A stretch of DNA of 36,300 bases from Clostridia bacterium (GCA_017545905.1 JAFWXL010000079.1:1-36300), one strand, 5' to 3'; positions 1-7,367 are shown, counted from the stretch's first letter. Numbers and translations are program-made. Notes: generated from the sequence alone by a model not told the origin.

Positions 1-845
1 GCGTCAGAGTTCTGGTCGATCAGCTGATCGTTGTACTCGCCCATCGCGGTCGCGCACTCGGTCAGGATGGTCTGGAACTCGACCGGCAGGCTGTTCCACC
101 ACTCGGCATTGACATAGAACGGATCCGGATGGAACTGATAGTTCACCTCGGTGAAGTACTTCTGAACCTCGTAGAACTTCATGCCCTCGACGTTAACCCA
201 CGGATTCTCCTGGCCGTCAGCGATGGCGGTCTTCAGGCCCATGTACAGGTCGGCGTACGGAACGGACACGGTGTTGGCGCCCATGGCCTGGAAGGTCAGG
301 TCGATGGTCTTCATGCCGTTGGTGCGCATCTTCAGGCCCTTGAGATCCTCCGGCTTGGTCAGCGGGCGGGTGTTGTTGGAGAACTGACGGAAGCCGCCGG
401 CGTCGCACAGGTTGATGATGACGGTACCGGTGGTCTCAGCAGCCTCGGCAGAAACCTTCTTGGCCAGGTCGCTCTGCAGCAGAGCGGTGACCTCTTCACG
501 GTTGTTGGCCAGGAACGGCAGGGTGAACATCAGCAGACGCGGGCTGAAGTCATACTGACCGCCGCGCATGCCCTGGGTCACACCAGCGACGACCTGCTCG
601 AGCATTTCCTTTTCGGTGCCCAGCTGGCCATTGCCAAAGACGTCAACGGTCACGTGGCCATTGGTCTTCTCAGCGACGTCAGCCGCGAACTTCTCCATGG
701 AGATGTAGCGCGGGTTGCTTTCCGGCTGCGCATGACCAACAGTCATGGTATAGTTGCCAAGACCAGCGAACTGATCCTCAGCCAGAACGCTCGCGCAGGA
801 CAGCGCAAGGATCGCGACGAGAAGGAGAGCAAAAAGCTTCTTCAT
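1..845 (-). CDS. TRAP transporter solute-binding protein, DctP family (3' end beyond window)
   Basis: Extracytoplasmic solute receptor of a tripartite ATP-independent periplasmic (TRAP) transporter; it would capture an organic acid and hand it to DctQ/DctM membrane partners, which would lie beyond the left edge. The reading frame starts at ATG 845 behind AGGAGG at good spacing and stays open to base 1 (281 codons seen). It begins with a hydrophobic signal peptide (MKKLFALLLVAILALSCASVLAED). The segment GHAQPESNPRY is typical of the DctP N-terminus, and LRMTNG-like (KMRTNGMKTID) and FHPDPFYVN-EWWNSLP segments are typical of the family's later part. Substrate cannot be read from sequence. It faces the GntR regulator gene and has its own operator at 892-905, so it is probably the regulator's target. 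Confidence 0.9.
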   Translation of the reverse strand, partial: MKKLFALLLVAILALSCASVLAEDQFAGLGNYTMTVGHAQPESNPRYISMEKFAADVAEKTNGHVTVDVFGNGQLGTEKEMLEQVVAGVTQGMRGGQYDFSPRLLMFTLPFLANNREEVTALLQSDLAKKVSAEAAETTGTVIINLCDAGGFRQFSNNTRPLTKPEDLKGLKMRTNGMKTIDLTFQAMGANTVSVPYADLYMGLKTAIADGQENPWVNVEGMKFYEVQKYFTEVNYQFHPDPFYVNAEWWNSLPVEFQTILTECATAMGEYNDQLIDQNSD

Positions 846-891
846 GGTGGAGTACCTCCTATTGATTTTGTGACGACGCGACCACGCGCGC

Positions 892-905
892 CCATCTTGT
901 ATACA
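892..905. promoter_or_regulatory. GntR-type operator 1 (TRAP side)
   Basis: CCATCTTGTATACA, identical over 14 bases to the left part of the perfect palindrome at 1057-1078. It sits directly downstream of the TRAP -10 box, where a bound repressor would block transcription. TTGTATACAA-like centres are common for FCD-subfamily GntR regulators. Confidence 0.65.
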
Positions 906-906
906 T

Positions 907-935
907 ATACTATCACAGTACGACGATAATTACAA
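907..935 (-). promoter_or_regulatory. Promoter of the TRAP gene
   Basis: Read on the minus strand: -35 TTGTAA (930-935), 17-base spacer, -10 TAGTAT (907-912). The start point would fall near 900, inside the operator at 892-905. Moderate match to consensus; position relative to the gene and operator supports it. Confidence 0.5.
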
Positions 936-1056
936 TATCTCTTTTGGATAATTTTTCATTTCCATCGTGATCTCAAACATATAAGCCAGATTATCCGCGG
1001 CAATTTTTCAGAATCTGCCCATTCCGCCTTATATCCGCCCGTTCGAATCTGCTCAC

Positions 1057-1078
1057 TCCATCTTGTATACAAGATGGA
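1057..1078. promoter_or_regulatory. GntR-type operator 2 (22-base perfect palindrome)
   Basis: A perfect palindrome with core ATCTTGTATACAAGAT, flanked by TCC and GGA arms, lies 30 bases upstream of the -35 box of the GntR gene. Its centre is 166 bases from the centre of operator 1 (about 16 helical turns), so one regulator could bridge both sites. Confidence 0.75.
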
Positions 1079-1108
1079 AATTCCCGACGCCCGTCTGGCC
1101 GAATTCTA

Positions 1109-1137
1109 TTGACACCCCTCTCACGCGCGATTATAAT
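1109..1137 (+). promoter_or_regulatory. Consensus sigma-A promoter of the GntR gene
   Basis: TTGACA (1109-1114), 17-base spacer, TATAAT (1132-1137): a full 12/12 consensus match. Predicted start near 1144, giving a leader of about 24 bases before ATG 1168. Confidence 0.85.
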
Positions 1138-1167
1138 AATACTATCATTTTTTGAGGATGAGAACGT

Positions 1168-1881
1168 ATGGCAGTCCAGACAACATGCGATCACGATCAG
1201 ATTTATCAGACGCTGGCGGCAGAGATTCTGCGGCTTGACCACAAGCCGGGCGACCTGCTCAGCGAGCATTACCTGTGCGAGCGCTTCTCGCTCTCGCGCA
1301 CGCCTGTGCGCAGCGTGCTTCAGCGCCTGCAGGAAAACGGTCTGGTTCAGATTCTCCCGCGCAAGGGCAGCATTGTAACCCGGCTCAATTACGACATCAT
1401 CAACCAGCTGATTTATGAGCGCGTCGCTGTGGAGAGCATGGTTCTGCGCGACTTCATTCTCACCTGTACCCCCGCAGACGCTGAGCGCGTACGCTTCGCC
1501 TTTTCCCGCCTGCAGGAGGTCGGACAGGTTTATCTGACTGATCCGAAGCGGTTTGCTGCAGACGTATTTCTGGATATCGACCTGTCCATGCATGAGATCT
1601 GGTTCCGAGCCACGGGCAATCTCTTCCTCTGGGAGCGCCTGAGCGGCCCTCAGTCCAGCTACACGCGCTTCTGCGCGCTGGATATCATTGAGGGCAGCAA
1701 CGTGCAGGACGTGCTGCGCGACCACGAAGAAATGCTGCGCCTGATCGATGAACGTGATATCAACGGCATCGAACCGCTCATGCGCCGGCATCTCTACGGC
1801 GGCATCCGCCGTCTGGGCGGTCTGGTTTTCACCAAATATGTCGACTATTTTGTACCCATGGAAAACAAGCCGGGCGCGTGA
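1168..1881 (+). CDS. GntR family transcriptional regulator with FCD domain
   Basis: A 237-residue DNA-binding regulator. The N-terminal winged helix (about residues 10-75) contains the family pattern LSEHYLCERFSLSRTPVRSVL followed by the GLVQILPRKGSIV wing. The C-terminal part (about 85-225) is all-helical with D, H and H residues in the arrangement of the FCD ligand domain, which usually binds a metal and an organic acid. The start is ATG 1168 behind GAGGA. It is divergent from the TRAP receptor gene, and both carry ATCTTGTATACA sites, so local repression of the TRAP operon and self-control are likely. The ligand is probably the acid carried by the TRAP system (inference). Confidence 0.88.
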   Translation: MAVQTTCDHDQIYQTLAAEILRLDHKPGDLLSEHYLCERFSLSRTPVRSVLQRLQENGLVQILPRKGSIVTRLNYDIINQLIYERVAVESMVLRDFILTCTPADAERVRFAFSRLQEVGQVYLTDPKRFAADVFLDIDLSMHEIWFRATGNLFLWERLSGPQSSYTRFCALDIIEGSNVQDVLRDHEEMLRLIDERDINGIEPLMRRHLYGGIRRLGGLVFTKYVDYFVPMENKPGA

Positions 1882-1914
1882 ACACCTTTTCAAAAGAGAC
1901 ACATAGCATAAAAA

Positions 1915-1940
1915 AACGGATTCCCGAATGGGAATCCGTT
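1915..1940. terminator. Bidirectional terminator between GntR gene and FMN-binding-type gene
   Basis: Perfect 11-base stem (AACGGATTCCC / GGGAATCCGTT) with loop GAAT. A-run on the left and a T-rich stretch on the right allow use from both strands; the two flanking genes converge here. Confidence 0.85.
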
Positions 1941-1964
1941 CTTTGTTTGACACTGCGTCTGAAA

Positions 1965-2477
1965 TCAGCGGGCGCTGGCAGCAGCCTTCTGCAGGGAGAC
2001 CAGCTGATCGTTGATATGCACGGTGCAGCCGGCAACCAGATCGGCGTCGGTCGGCACGCCCTTCTCATTGAGCGGGGTGGAGAGAACTTCCTCAACGGTC
2101 TTGCCGATGCACCAGTCCTCGAGCTTGTCCATCTGCTCGTACCACTCCAGGCCGATCGGGGAGATGGCCTTCATGCCGTAGCCTTCCTTGATCTCGTTCT
2201 TGGTCTGCGGAGCAGCGTTGAACTCGCCCGCAGCGCCGGTGGTATCGAAGGAGCCGGCCGGCTGAACAGCGTCAAAGTCCACGCCGGTGATGACGCCGTT
2301 GTCGTCCAGGGTCACGGCGCACAGGTAAACATATGCGCTCACAGAACCGGCCTTCTCGGCGGTCGCCGGGGTCACGGACACGGAGGTCACAGCGCCAACG
2401 CCGGTCGCAGCCATCGCAGAGGCAGCCAGGGTCAGCAGCAGGGCGGCGAGCAGCACCGCAGACAGGATCTTCTTCAT
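1965..2477 (-). CDS. Secreted FMN-binding-like small protein (PplA-type repeat unit), copy A
   Basis: A 170-residue exported protein. Residues 1-23 form a signal peptide ending SAMA, with no clear lipobox. Next comes a short beta-rich part (CAVTLDDNGVITGVDFD, about 53-69) and the block QTKNEIKEGYGMK...GLEWYEQ...LEDWCIGKTVEEV (about 91-131). This block resembles the repeat of FMN-binding lipoproteins such as Listeria PplA; that likeness is from memory and was not tested. The place where related proteins carry the flavin-accepting threonine reads DLVAGCTVHI (about 146-155). It is a close paralogue of the next gene and is followed by a strong terminator. An AGGAGA-type ribosome site precedes ATG 2477. 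Likely a surface electron carrier, but that is inference. Confidence 0.7.
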   Translation of the reverse strand: MKKILSAVLLAALLLTLAASAMAATGVGAVTSVSVTPATAEKAGSVSAYVYLCAVTLDDNGVITGVDFDAVQPAGSFDTTGAAGEFNAAPQTKNEIKEGYGMKAISPIGLEWYEQMDKLEDWCIGKTVEEVLSTPLNEKGVPTDADLVAGCTVHINDQLVSLQKAAASAR

Positions 2478-2557
2478 ATTTTTTCTCTCCTTGCGCTTTG
2501 CGCATTGTATTCCGGCACAGAATGCCGTTTTCTGATTTACAGATTAAAATGCGTTTA

Positions 2558-2578
2558 TGTCAAAAGTGTGGCTTTTTT
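2558..2578 (-). promoter_or_regulatory. Shared promoter element upstream of copy A
   Basis: On the minus strand this reads about ACTTTTGACA preceded by an A-rich run, nearly the same as the element at 3313-3333 before copy B (about 18 of 21 bases). TTGACA may be the -35 box of both genes or part of a shared activator site. Confidence 0.5.
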
Positions 2579-2638
2579 CAAAAAAACAGACATTTTGCCC
2601 ATCTTTTCATCACATTTATATTTATCTATTTGATAATA

Positions 2639-2674
2639 TGACAAAGGGGCTTCCTTGCGGACGCCCCTTTGTCA
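2639..2674. terminator. Hairpin between copies A and B
   Basis: Perfect 12-base stem TGACAAAGGGGC / GCCCCTTTGTCA with a 12-base loop, just downstream of copy B on the minus strand. The tail is AT-rich but not a clean T-run, so termination may be partial. Confidence 0.6.
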
Positions 2675-2714
2675 TAGAGAAAAATAAGAAGAAGGTAATA
2701 GGGAGAACTCGAAA

Positions 2715-3245
2715 TTACTTCGCAACCGCCGCAGCCTTCTGCAGAGCCGCCAGGTAGTCGCCAACGCTGACGGTGACGCTGGCCTTCAGGTCAGCCTCGT
2801 CCGGAACCATGGTGTGATGGCCGTCGCCGCGATCGAAGGTCTTCATCGCGCAGACTTCCTCGACGGTCTTGCCGACGCACCAGGCCTCCAGCGCCTCAGC
2901 CTGCTCATACCACTCCTTGCCGATGGCGGAAGCCGGCTTCATGCCGTAGCCTTCCTTCAGCTCCTTCTTGGTCTGCGGGGCGGCGTTGATGTCGCCAGCA
3001 GCAGCGCCGGTCGCGTCGAAGGCGGCCTTCGGCTGCACGACGTCGAACTGAACGGCCACGATCTTGCCCGCGTCATCCAGAGTGACGGCGCACATGGTGG
3101 TGTTGACGCTGACGGAGCCGTTGGAGGCGCCAGCCGGAGTCAGGGACACGGAGGTCACGGAGCCCAGGCCGGTAGCGGCCATGGCGGAGGTAGCGATAGC
3201 CAGCAGCAGGGCGGTCATCAGCGCAACAGTCAGGATCTTCTTCAT
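2715..3245 (-). CDS. Secreted FMN-binding-like small protein (PplA-type repeat unit), copy B
   Basis: A 176-residue exported protein, paralogous to the previous gene. ATG 3245 is chosen because GGAG precedes it and a classic signal peptide follows (MKKILTVALMTALLLAIATSAMA); the open frame runs further upstream without a ribosome site. The body has MCAVTLDDAGKIVAVQFD (about 51-68), then QTKKELKEGYGMK...GKEWYEQAEALEAWCVGKTVEEV (about 91-131), and ends with DLKASVTVSVGDYLAALQKA (about 152-171). In PplA-like proteins the DxxxSVT segment corresponds to the flavin attachment region. Role inferred: extracellular flavin-binding redox protein. Confidence 0.7.
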   Translation of the reverse strand: MKKILTVALMTALLLAIATSAMAATGLGSVTSVSLTPAGASNGSVSVNTTMCAVTLDDAGKIVAVQFDVVQPKAAFDATGAAAGDINAAPQTKKELKEGYGMKPASAIGKEWYEQAEALEAWCVGKTVEEVCAMKTFDRGDGHHTMVPDEADLKASVTVSVGDYLAALQKAAAVAK

Positions 3246-3312
3246 GTTGATGTCTCCTTTTTGATTTCGCTTTCGCGTGTTTATTGTTGGATTTAAATAT
3301 ATCAATTCTTTG

Positions 3313-3333
3313 TGTCAAAAGTATGTCTTTTTT
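3313..3333 (-). promoter_or_regulatory. Shared promoter element upstream of copy B
   Basis: Minus-strand ACTTTTGACA with an A-run before it. TTGACA is followed after 17 bases by TAAATC, a weak -10, which may mean an activator is needed. Matches the element before copy A. Confidence 0.5.
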
Positions 3334-3367
3334 GCCTTTTATTGAATATTTTAAATCTTTCAATTTA

Positions 3368-3403
3368 TCGTCAAAAAAACAGGCTTCCGAAAAACCGGAA
3401 GCC
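3368..3403 (-). terminator. Terminator of the tandem FMN-binding gene
   Basis: Stem GGCTTCCG (3382-3389) / CGGAAGCC (3396-3403), followed on the minus strand by seven T residues. It lies about 30 bases past the stop codon at 3431. Confidence 0.85.
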
Positions 3404-3430
3404 CGTCTGAATATGCCGTTTATCCTTTGC

Positions 3431-4246
3431 TCAGTCAAGCCGGTACGCATGCCGGCCCAGCCCGTCCCAGATCGCCGAAATCACCTTCGGCGCGCGCACC
3501 GTCGCTCCCGAGAACACGTCCGCATCCGGCACGATTTCGCCCGGACGGTACAGATCATTCACGCTGGCGACCGGCTTTCCGACCAGATGCTCGATCAGCG
3601 CCTGAAACTGCCCGGCGATATCCTGCGCATGCTTCGAGGCATCCGGCGCAAGATAGTCCTCACCCTTGTACTGCAGGGTGCGGTAGGCAATCTGCACAAA
3701 GCAATTGTCCCGGATGGTGAACTCGAGCACAACCTCCTCGCCGCCGCCTTCCATATAGGTTCCGTGATAGGTTCCGTCCTCATAGGGTTCGGCCATGGGC
3801 AGCTTGGTGGTATCCACCAGCTTGTACGGGCGGCGGTTGAGTCCGTCCCACAGCGCCGAAATCAGCTTGGAGGACTGCATCGTCGCCGTGGTGACCGCGT
3901 CCACATCGTCCACGATATCATACGGGCTGTACAGGTCGTCGATCGCGTCCACGCCCTTGCCGATGAGATAATCCGCCAGCTGCTGATACTGCCGGAGCGT
4001 CGCCTTCTGCGCATCGCTGGCGTCCTCGATCATGTAATCGCCGTCCTTGTACTTAACGCCGCGATAGACGATGGAATCAAACACGCCGTCTCTGAGTTCA
4101 AACTGTATGGCGATCTGCTCGATACCGCCGTCGTAATAGAATCCGCGGTAAATGCCGTCGGGATATGCCGCGCCCTGCGCAGCGGCAGTGCACAGGCAGA
4201 ACGCGCACGCGAGCAGAAGCAGCATCATGTATCTGAATCGGATCAT
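3431..4246 (-). CDS. Secreted protein with two FMN-binding domains
   Basis: A 271-residue exported protein of two tandem FMN_bind-type domains. The start is ATG 4246 behind AGGAGGA; residues 1-26 are a signal peptide. Each half begins DGIYRGFY / DGTYHGTY (about 30 and 158), continues with a beta-strand region carrying VYRGVKYKDGDY or YRTLQYKGEDY, and ends with a flavinylation-like motif: DAVTTATMQS (116-125) and DVFSGATVRA (243-252). The second matches the DxxSGAT pattern where ApbE attaches FMN to threonine (T249); the first is a variant (T122 candidate). It lies divergently from the two-component system with about 140 bases between. An extracellular electron carrier is the best guess; no ApbE gene is seen in the window. 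Confidence 0.8.
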   Translation of the reverse strand: MIRFRYMMLLLLACAFCLCTAAAQGAAYPDGIYRGFYYDGGIEQIAIQFELRDGVFDSIVYRGVKYKDGDYMIEDASDAQKATLRQYQQLADYLIGKGVDAIDDLYSPYDIVDDVDAVTTATMQSSKLISALWDGLNRRPYKLVDTTKLPMAEPYEDGTYHGTYMEGGGEEVVLEFTIRDNCFVQIAYRTLQYKGEDYLAPDASKHAQDIAGQFQALIEHLVGKPVASVNDLYRPGEIVPDADVFSGATVRAPKVISAIWDGLGRHAYRLD

Positions 4247-4303
4247 ATCGGGTATTCCTCCTTGCTCCTGAAGGATATTCCGTGAAAAACACGTTCGAAC
4301 AAA

Positions 4304-4332
4304 TTGACAATCATCACTGTATATTCTACAAT
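4304..4332 (+). promoter_or_regulatory. Promoter of the two-component operon
   Basis: TTGACA (4304-4309), 17-base spacer, TACAAT (4327-4332): 11 of 12 consensus bases. It lies in the gap shared with the divergent tandem FMN-binding gene. Confidence 0.8.
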
Positions 4333-4387
4333 AAAACAGTCTATATATCAACCATCTATCCGATGCAAGTGAAATGGAGGAATTTGC

Positions 4388-5071
4388 TTGAATCCTATCC
4401 TGATCGTTGATGACAACGAGCAAATCCTTAAAATACTGACGCAGTACATCGAGCGCGAGGGCTGGCCCTATCTGACCGCCCGCTCCGGCGAGGAGGCGCT
4501 CTCCCTGTTTGACGCCGCCTCTCCTTCCCTGATGCTGCTGGACATCATGCTCCCGGGCATCGACGGCCTTGAGGTATGCCGGCGCATCCGCAGCATGTCG
4601 AGCATCCCGATCCTGATGATCACCGCCAAGGACGAGGATGCAGACCGCATTCTGGGGCTGGACATCGGCGCGGACGACTACATCGTCAAGCCATTTTCCC
4701 CGGGCGAGGTCATGGCGCGCATCCGCGCCGTCATCCGCCGCTTGAACGAGCATGCGCCCAGCGAGACGCTGGTCATCGGCAGCCTGTCGATCCATCTGCC
4801 CTCGCTGAGCGTCTCTCTGGACGGGCACAAGCTCAGCCTCACGCGCAAGGAAACAGAGCTGCTCTACACGCTGGCCGCATCGCCAGGCCGCGTGTTCACG
4901 CGGGACAATCTGCTTACGCTGGTCTGGGGCTATGAGCATGTGGGCAATTACCGTGCGGTGGATTCCCACATCAAGCGCCTGCGCCAGAAGCTGGACGCCT
5001 ATCCGCACGACTTTTTCTCCATCGCCACTGTCTGGGGCACCGGCTACAAGTTTGAAAGGAAGCTGCCGTGA
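4388..5071 (+). CDS. Response regulator, OmpR/PhoB family
   Basis: A 227-residue regulator. Receiver domain about 1-115: acidic pair D8/D9, phospho-acceptor D52 (LDIMLPG), T79 and K101 (IVKPF). Winged-helix output domain about 128-225 with LTRKETELLYTLAASPGRVFTRDNLL and the recognition region DSHIKRLRQKL, ending in WGTGYKF. The start codon is TTG 4388, chosen because GGAGG lies 7 bases upstream. The stop overlaps the kinase start by four bases (GTGA), so the pair is translationally coupled. Its targets are probably the divergent flavin-binding genes (inference from position). Confidence 0.95.
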   Translation: MNPILIVDDNEQILKILTQYIEREGWPYLTARSGEEALSLFDAASPSLMLLDIMLPGIDGLEVCRRIRSMSSIPILMITAKDEDADRILGLDIGADDYIVKPFSPGEVMARIRAVIRRLNEHAPSETLVIGSLSIHLPSLSVSLDGHKLSLTRKETELLYTLAASPGRVFTRDNLLTLVWGYEHVGNYRAVDSHIKRLRQKLDAYPHDFFSIATVWGTGYKFERKLP

Positions 5072-6543
5072 GTATCCGAATCAAGCCCAGGCGCAGCATC
5101 ACCTTCCGGCTGATCCAGCTGTTCATCGTGCTGCTGGTGCTCTTTACGCTCATCGTCGGCATCCTTTACAATGGCCAGATGCGCCGCCAGACGATCGCCC
5201 ACTACAGTCAGACCATGCAGCGCGACGCGCATGCAATCGCGCAGAACCTCTCTGAGTGGATCGCCCCCTCTCATTACGAGTCGCTGGACGAAACGCGCTT
5301 TATCGTCAGCGACGATACGCTCACGCCCTATCTGGGCTTCATCGAGCAGCTGACCAACAGCACGGTGTATATCATGGATACCCGTCACAATGTGACCGGC
5401 TATTTCAGCGGCGTCGTGCAGACCATTGAAAATCCTCTCCTGCCCAGCTATCTGGAGCAGAGCATCGCGCTGGGATTCATGGGCAAGACGCCCTTTATTC
5501 AGGCGCAGGTCGGCGGTGAAACACACCTGACCACCTGCATGCCCGTGATGAATGTCCACAGTCAGGTGCTGGGCGTCGTTCTGCTGACCTCCACGCTGCG
5601 CGAGCAGGGCTATGCGCAGGTGCCCAGCGGCACCATCCTGATGCAGAGCCTGCTGATCTCCTTTCCGCTGGCCGTTCTGCTGGCCTTCTTCTTTTCCAGC
5701 ATGTTCACCCGGCCCATCGCCAAGCTGCAGCAGGTTGCCCTTTCGCTGGCCGGCGGCCGCTACGAAACGCGCACGAACATGAACAAGCCGGATGAAATCG
5801 GCTCTCTCGCCCATTCCATGGATATTCTGGCCGAGCGGCTGGAGCAGGCCCGGGCGCACGACGAGGAGCTGCGCATCCAGCAGCAGAATTTCTTTTCCAA
5901 TATCTCCCACGAGCTCAAGACGCCGGTCACGGTCATCCGCGGCTCTCTGGAGGCGCTCAGCGACGGCGTGATCCGCGGCGAGGCGAACATCCGCGCCTAT
6001 TACGATCAGATGATCAGCGAAAGCCGCTGGCTGCAGCGGCTGATTCAGGATCTGCTGGAGCTCTCCCGGCTGCAGAGCCTCGAGTTTTCGCTGAATACGG
6101 CGACCGTTGATCTCACCGAGCTGCTCGGTGACGTCGCTATGAGCGCCAATGCGCTGTGTGAACGCAAGGGCGTCCGCTTCGCCTGTGAGGAACCCAGCAC
6201 CGCTTTCACCCTTGAGGGCGATTACTCGCGCCTTCGCCAGATGCTGCTGGCTGTCATCGACAATTCTGTGAAATTCACACCGTCCGGACGGGCCATCCGC
6301 ATGAGCCTGAGCAGCGAAGCGCCTGTGATCACCATCTCCGACGAGGGCGTAGGCATCGCTAGGGACGAGATCGATCACATCTTCGACCGGTTCCGCCACA
6401 CGCACGACGCCTCGCGCGAGAGCACAGGTCTCGGCCTTGCAATTGTGCAGGAAATTGCCCGCAGACACGACGTCTCCATTCAGGTTGCCAGCCAGGAAGG
6501 CAAAGGCACAACGTTCACATTCTCGTTCCCCCATCACGCATAA
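5068..6543 (+). CDS. Sensor histidine kinase (HAMP-HisKA-HATPase)
   Basis: A 491-residue membrane kinase. TM1 about 12-33, extracellular sensor about 34-190, TM2 about 191-212, HAMP about 213-265. HisKA H-box NISHELKTPV has phospho-acceptor H281. The catalytic ATPase domain has N-box DNSVKFT (N399), G1 DEGVGI (D425) and G2 TGLGLAI (453-459). GTG start overlaps the response regulator stop. The sensor is a CACHE-sized domain of about 155 residues with no motif I can name, so the signal is unknown. Next to secreted flavin proteins, a redox or electron-acceptor cue is possible. Confidence 0.94.
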   Translation: MSIRIKPRRSITFRLIQLFIVLLVLFTLIVGILYNGQMRRQTIAHYSQTMQRDAHAIAQNLSEWIAPSHYESLDETRFIVSDDTLTPYLGFIEQLTNSTVYIMDTRHNVTGYFSGVVQTIENPLLPSYLEQSIALGFMGKTPFIQAQVGGETHLTTCMPVMNVHSQVLGVVLLTSTLREQGYAQVPSGTILMQSLLISFPLAVLLAFFFSSMFTRPIAKLQQVALSLAGGRYETRTNMNKPDEIGSLAHSMDILAERLEQARAHDEELRIQQQNFFSNISHELKTPVTVIRGSLEALSDGVIRGEANIRAYYDQMISESRWLQRLIQDLLELSRLQSLEFSLNTATVDLTELLGDVAMSANALCERKGVRFACEEPSTAFTLEGDYSRLRQMLLAVIDNSVKFTPSGRAIRMSLSSEAPVITISDEGVGIARDEIDHIFDRFRHTHDASRESTGLGLAIVQEIARRHDVSIQVASQEGKGTTFTFSFPHHA

Positions 6544-6565
6544 GAGCAGGGCAATCGCCCTGCTC
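6544..6565. terminator. Hairpin terminator between kinase and Lrp gene
   Basis: Nine-base perfect stem GAGCAGGGC / GCCCTGCTC with loop AATC, between converging genes. The T tail on the plus strand is short (CTTTG). Confidence 0.65.
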
Positions 6566-6585
6566 CTTTGATATATGTCCACGAT

Positions 6586-7047
6586 TTATGCCTTGCTTTC
6601 CGGCTCTTCATCCGCCATGGTCGGAATGCCGCGATGCTCCACCGGGGTGGAGAAGACGATCTGCGTGCGCGTGCGGCCGAACCTGTCGAGCTGATTGATG
6701 AACTGATCCAGCTCCTGCGTCGTACGGAAGCAGACCTTGAGCAGCATTGAGTAATCACCCGTCACGCAGTTGCATTCCATCACATTGGGGCAGCTTTCAA
6801 TATACGGATAGAATTCCGGCTTCTGTCTGGGCTCGACCTCCAGGCTGATGAACGCCTTAATCTGATAGCCCATTGCTGCACAGGAGAGCTGCGCCTGATA
6901 GCCCGTGATCAGGCCCGCACCCTCCAGACGCTCAATGCGCGCGCTGACCGCCGGCGAGGACAAAAACACCTGCTCGGCGATCACCTTCAGCGGCGTGCGC
7001 GCATTTTCCTGCAGAATTGTCAGAATCTTCTTATCGATATTATCCAT
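6586..7047 (-). CDS. Lrp/AsnC family transcriptional regulator
   Basis: A 153-residue regulator. ATG 7047 gives the usual family start MDNIDKKILTILQENARTP; the open frame upstream of it is not Lrp-like. The helix-turn-helix lies about 5-55 (VIAEQVFLSSPAVSARIERLEGAGLITGY). The RAM ligand domain lies about 65-140, with VMECNCVTGDYSMLLKV as the typical ligand-binding turn. Lrp proteins sense amino acids and act globally or locally; no partner gene is evident, since the neighbours are a kinase (converging) and a tRNA (divergent). Confidence 0.92.
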   Translation of the reverse strand: MDNIDKKILTILQENARTPLKVIAEQVFLSSPAVSARIERLEGAGLITGYQAQLSCAAMGYQIKAFISLEVEPRQKPEFYPYIESCPNVMECNCVTGDYSMLLKVCFRTTQELDQFINQLDRFGRTRTQIVFSTPVEHRGIPTMADEEPESKA

Positions 7048-7089
7048 GTCCACTTTCGTCTCTTTCGTCTTAAAGTTAATATGGTAAAG

Positions 7090-7118
7090 AGAATACCACG
7101 TTCCCCTGCATTTGGCAA
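7090..7118 (-). promoter_or_regulatory. Promoter of the Lrp/AsnC gene
   Basis: Minus strand: TTGCCA (7113-7118), 17-base spacer, TATTCT (7090-7095). About 43 bases upstream of ATG 7047. Confidence 0.55.
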
Positions 7119-7198
7119 GTCTGCTGGCAAAAGAAATGAAAGCGTGCACACGTTTTGTCTCCCGGCGCAAATTTTCTTAGAAAAAATGAAAAATAATG

Positions 7199-7227
7199 TT
7201 GACAAATTCGCGCCCACCTGCTATAAT
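7199..7227 (+). promoter_or_regulatory. Consensus promoter of tRNA-Arg
   Basis: TTGACA (7199-7204), 17-base spacer, TATAAT (7222-7227): perfect match, ending 22 bases before the tRNA, as expected of a stable RNA promoter. Confidence 0.9.
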
Positions 7228-7249
7228 AATCTTCGTTCCGAACGAACAA

Positions 7250-7326
7250 GCACCCATAGCTCAGCTGGATAGAGCGTTTGACTACGAATCAAAAGGCCAC
7301 AGGTTCGAATCCTGTTGGGTGCACCA
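7250..7326 (+). tRNA. tRNA-Arg (anticodon ACG)
   Basis: A complete cloverleaf: acceptor GCACCCA (7250-7256) with TGGGTGC (7316-7322), D-arm with GCTCAGCTGGATAGAGC, anticodon stem TTTGA/TCAAA with loop CTACGAA (anticodon ACG at 7284-7286), T-arm ACAGG-TTCGAAT-CCTGT, discriminator A and encoded CCA. Three stacked terminator hairpins follow. Its 3' half from the anticodon loop onward, plus those terminators, is duplicated at 11288, marking it as an integration site. Confidence 0.95.
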
Positions 7327-7328
7327 TG

Positions 7329-7367
7329 AACCGCCGACAAGCTTCGCGCTGTTGGCGGTTGTTTTTT
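7329..7367 (+). terminator. tRNA-Arg terminator 1
   Basis: Stem AACCGCC / GGCGGTT extended inward by ACA/TGT pairs, then six T residues. Confidence 0.9.

Noticed and set aside
3431-5008. A 525-residue minus-strand open frame spanning the FMN-binding gene and the response regulator
   Set aside because: Only the part from ATG 4246 has a ribosome site and signal peptide; the rest is the antisense of the response regulator.
5044-6582. Long minus-strand open frame opposite the kinase
   Set aside because: Shadow of the histidine kinase; composition rich in H, Q, A and R without any domain, as expected of antisense in GC-rich genes.
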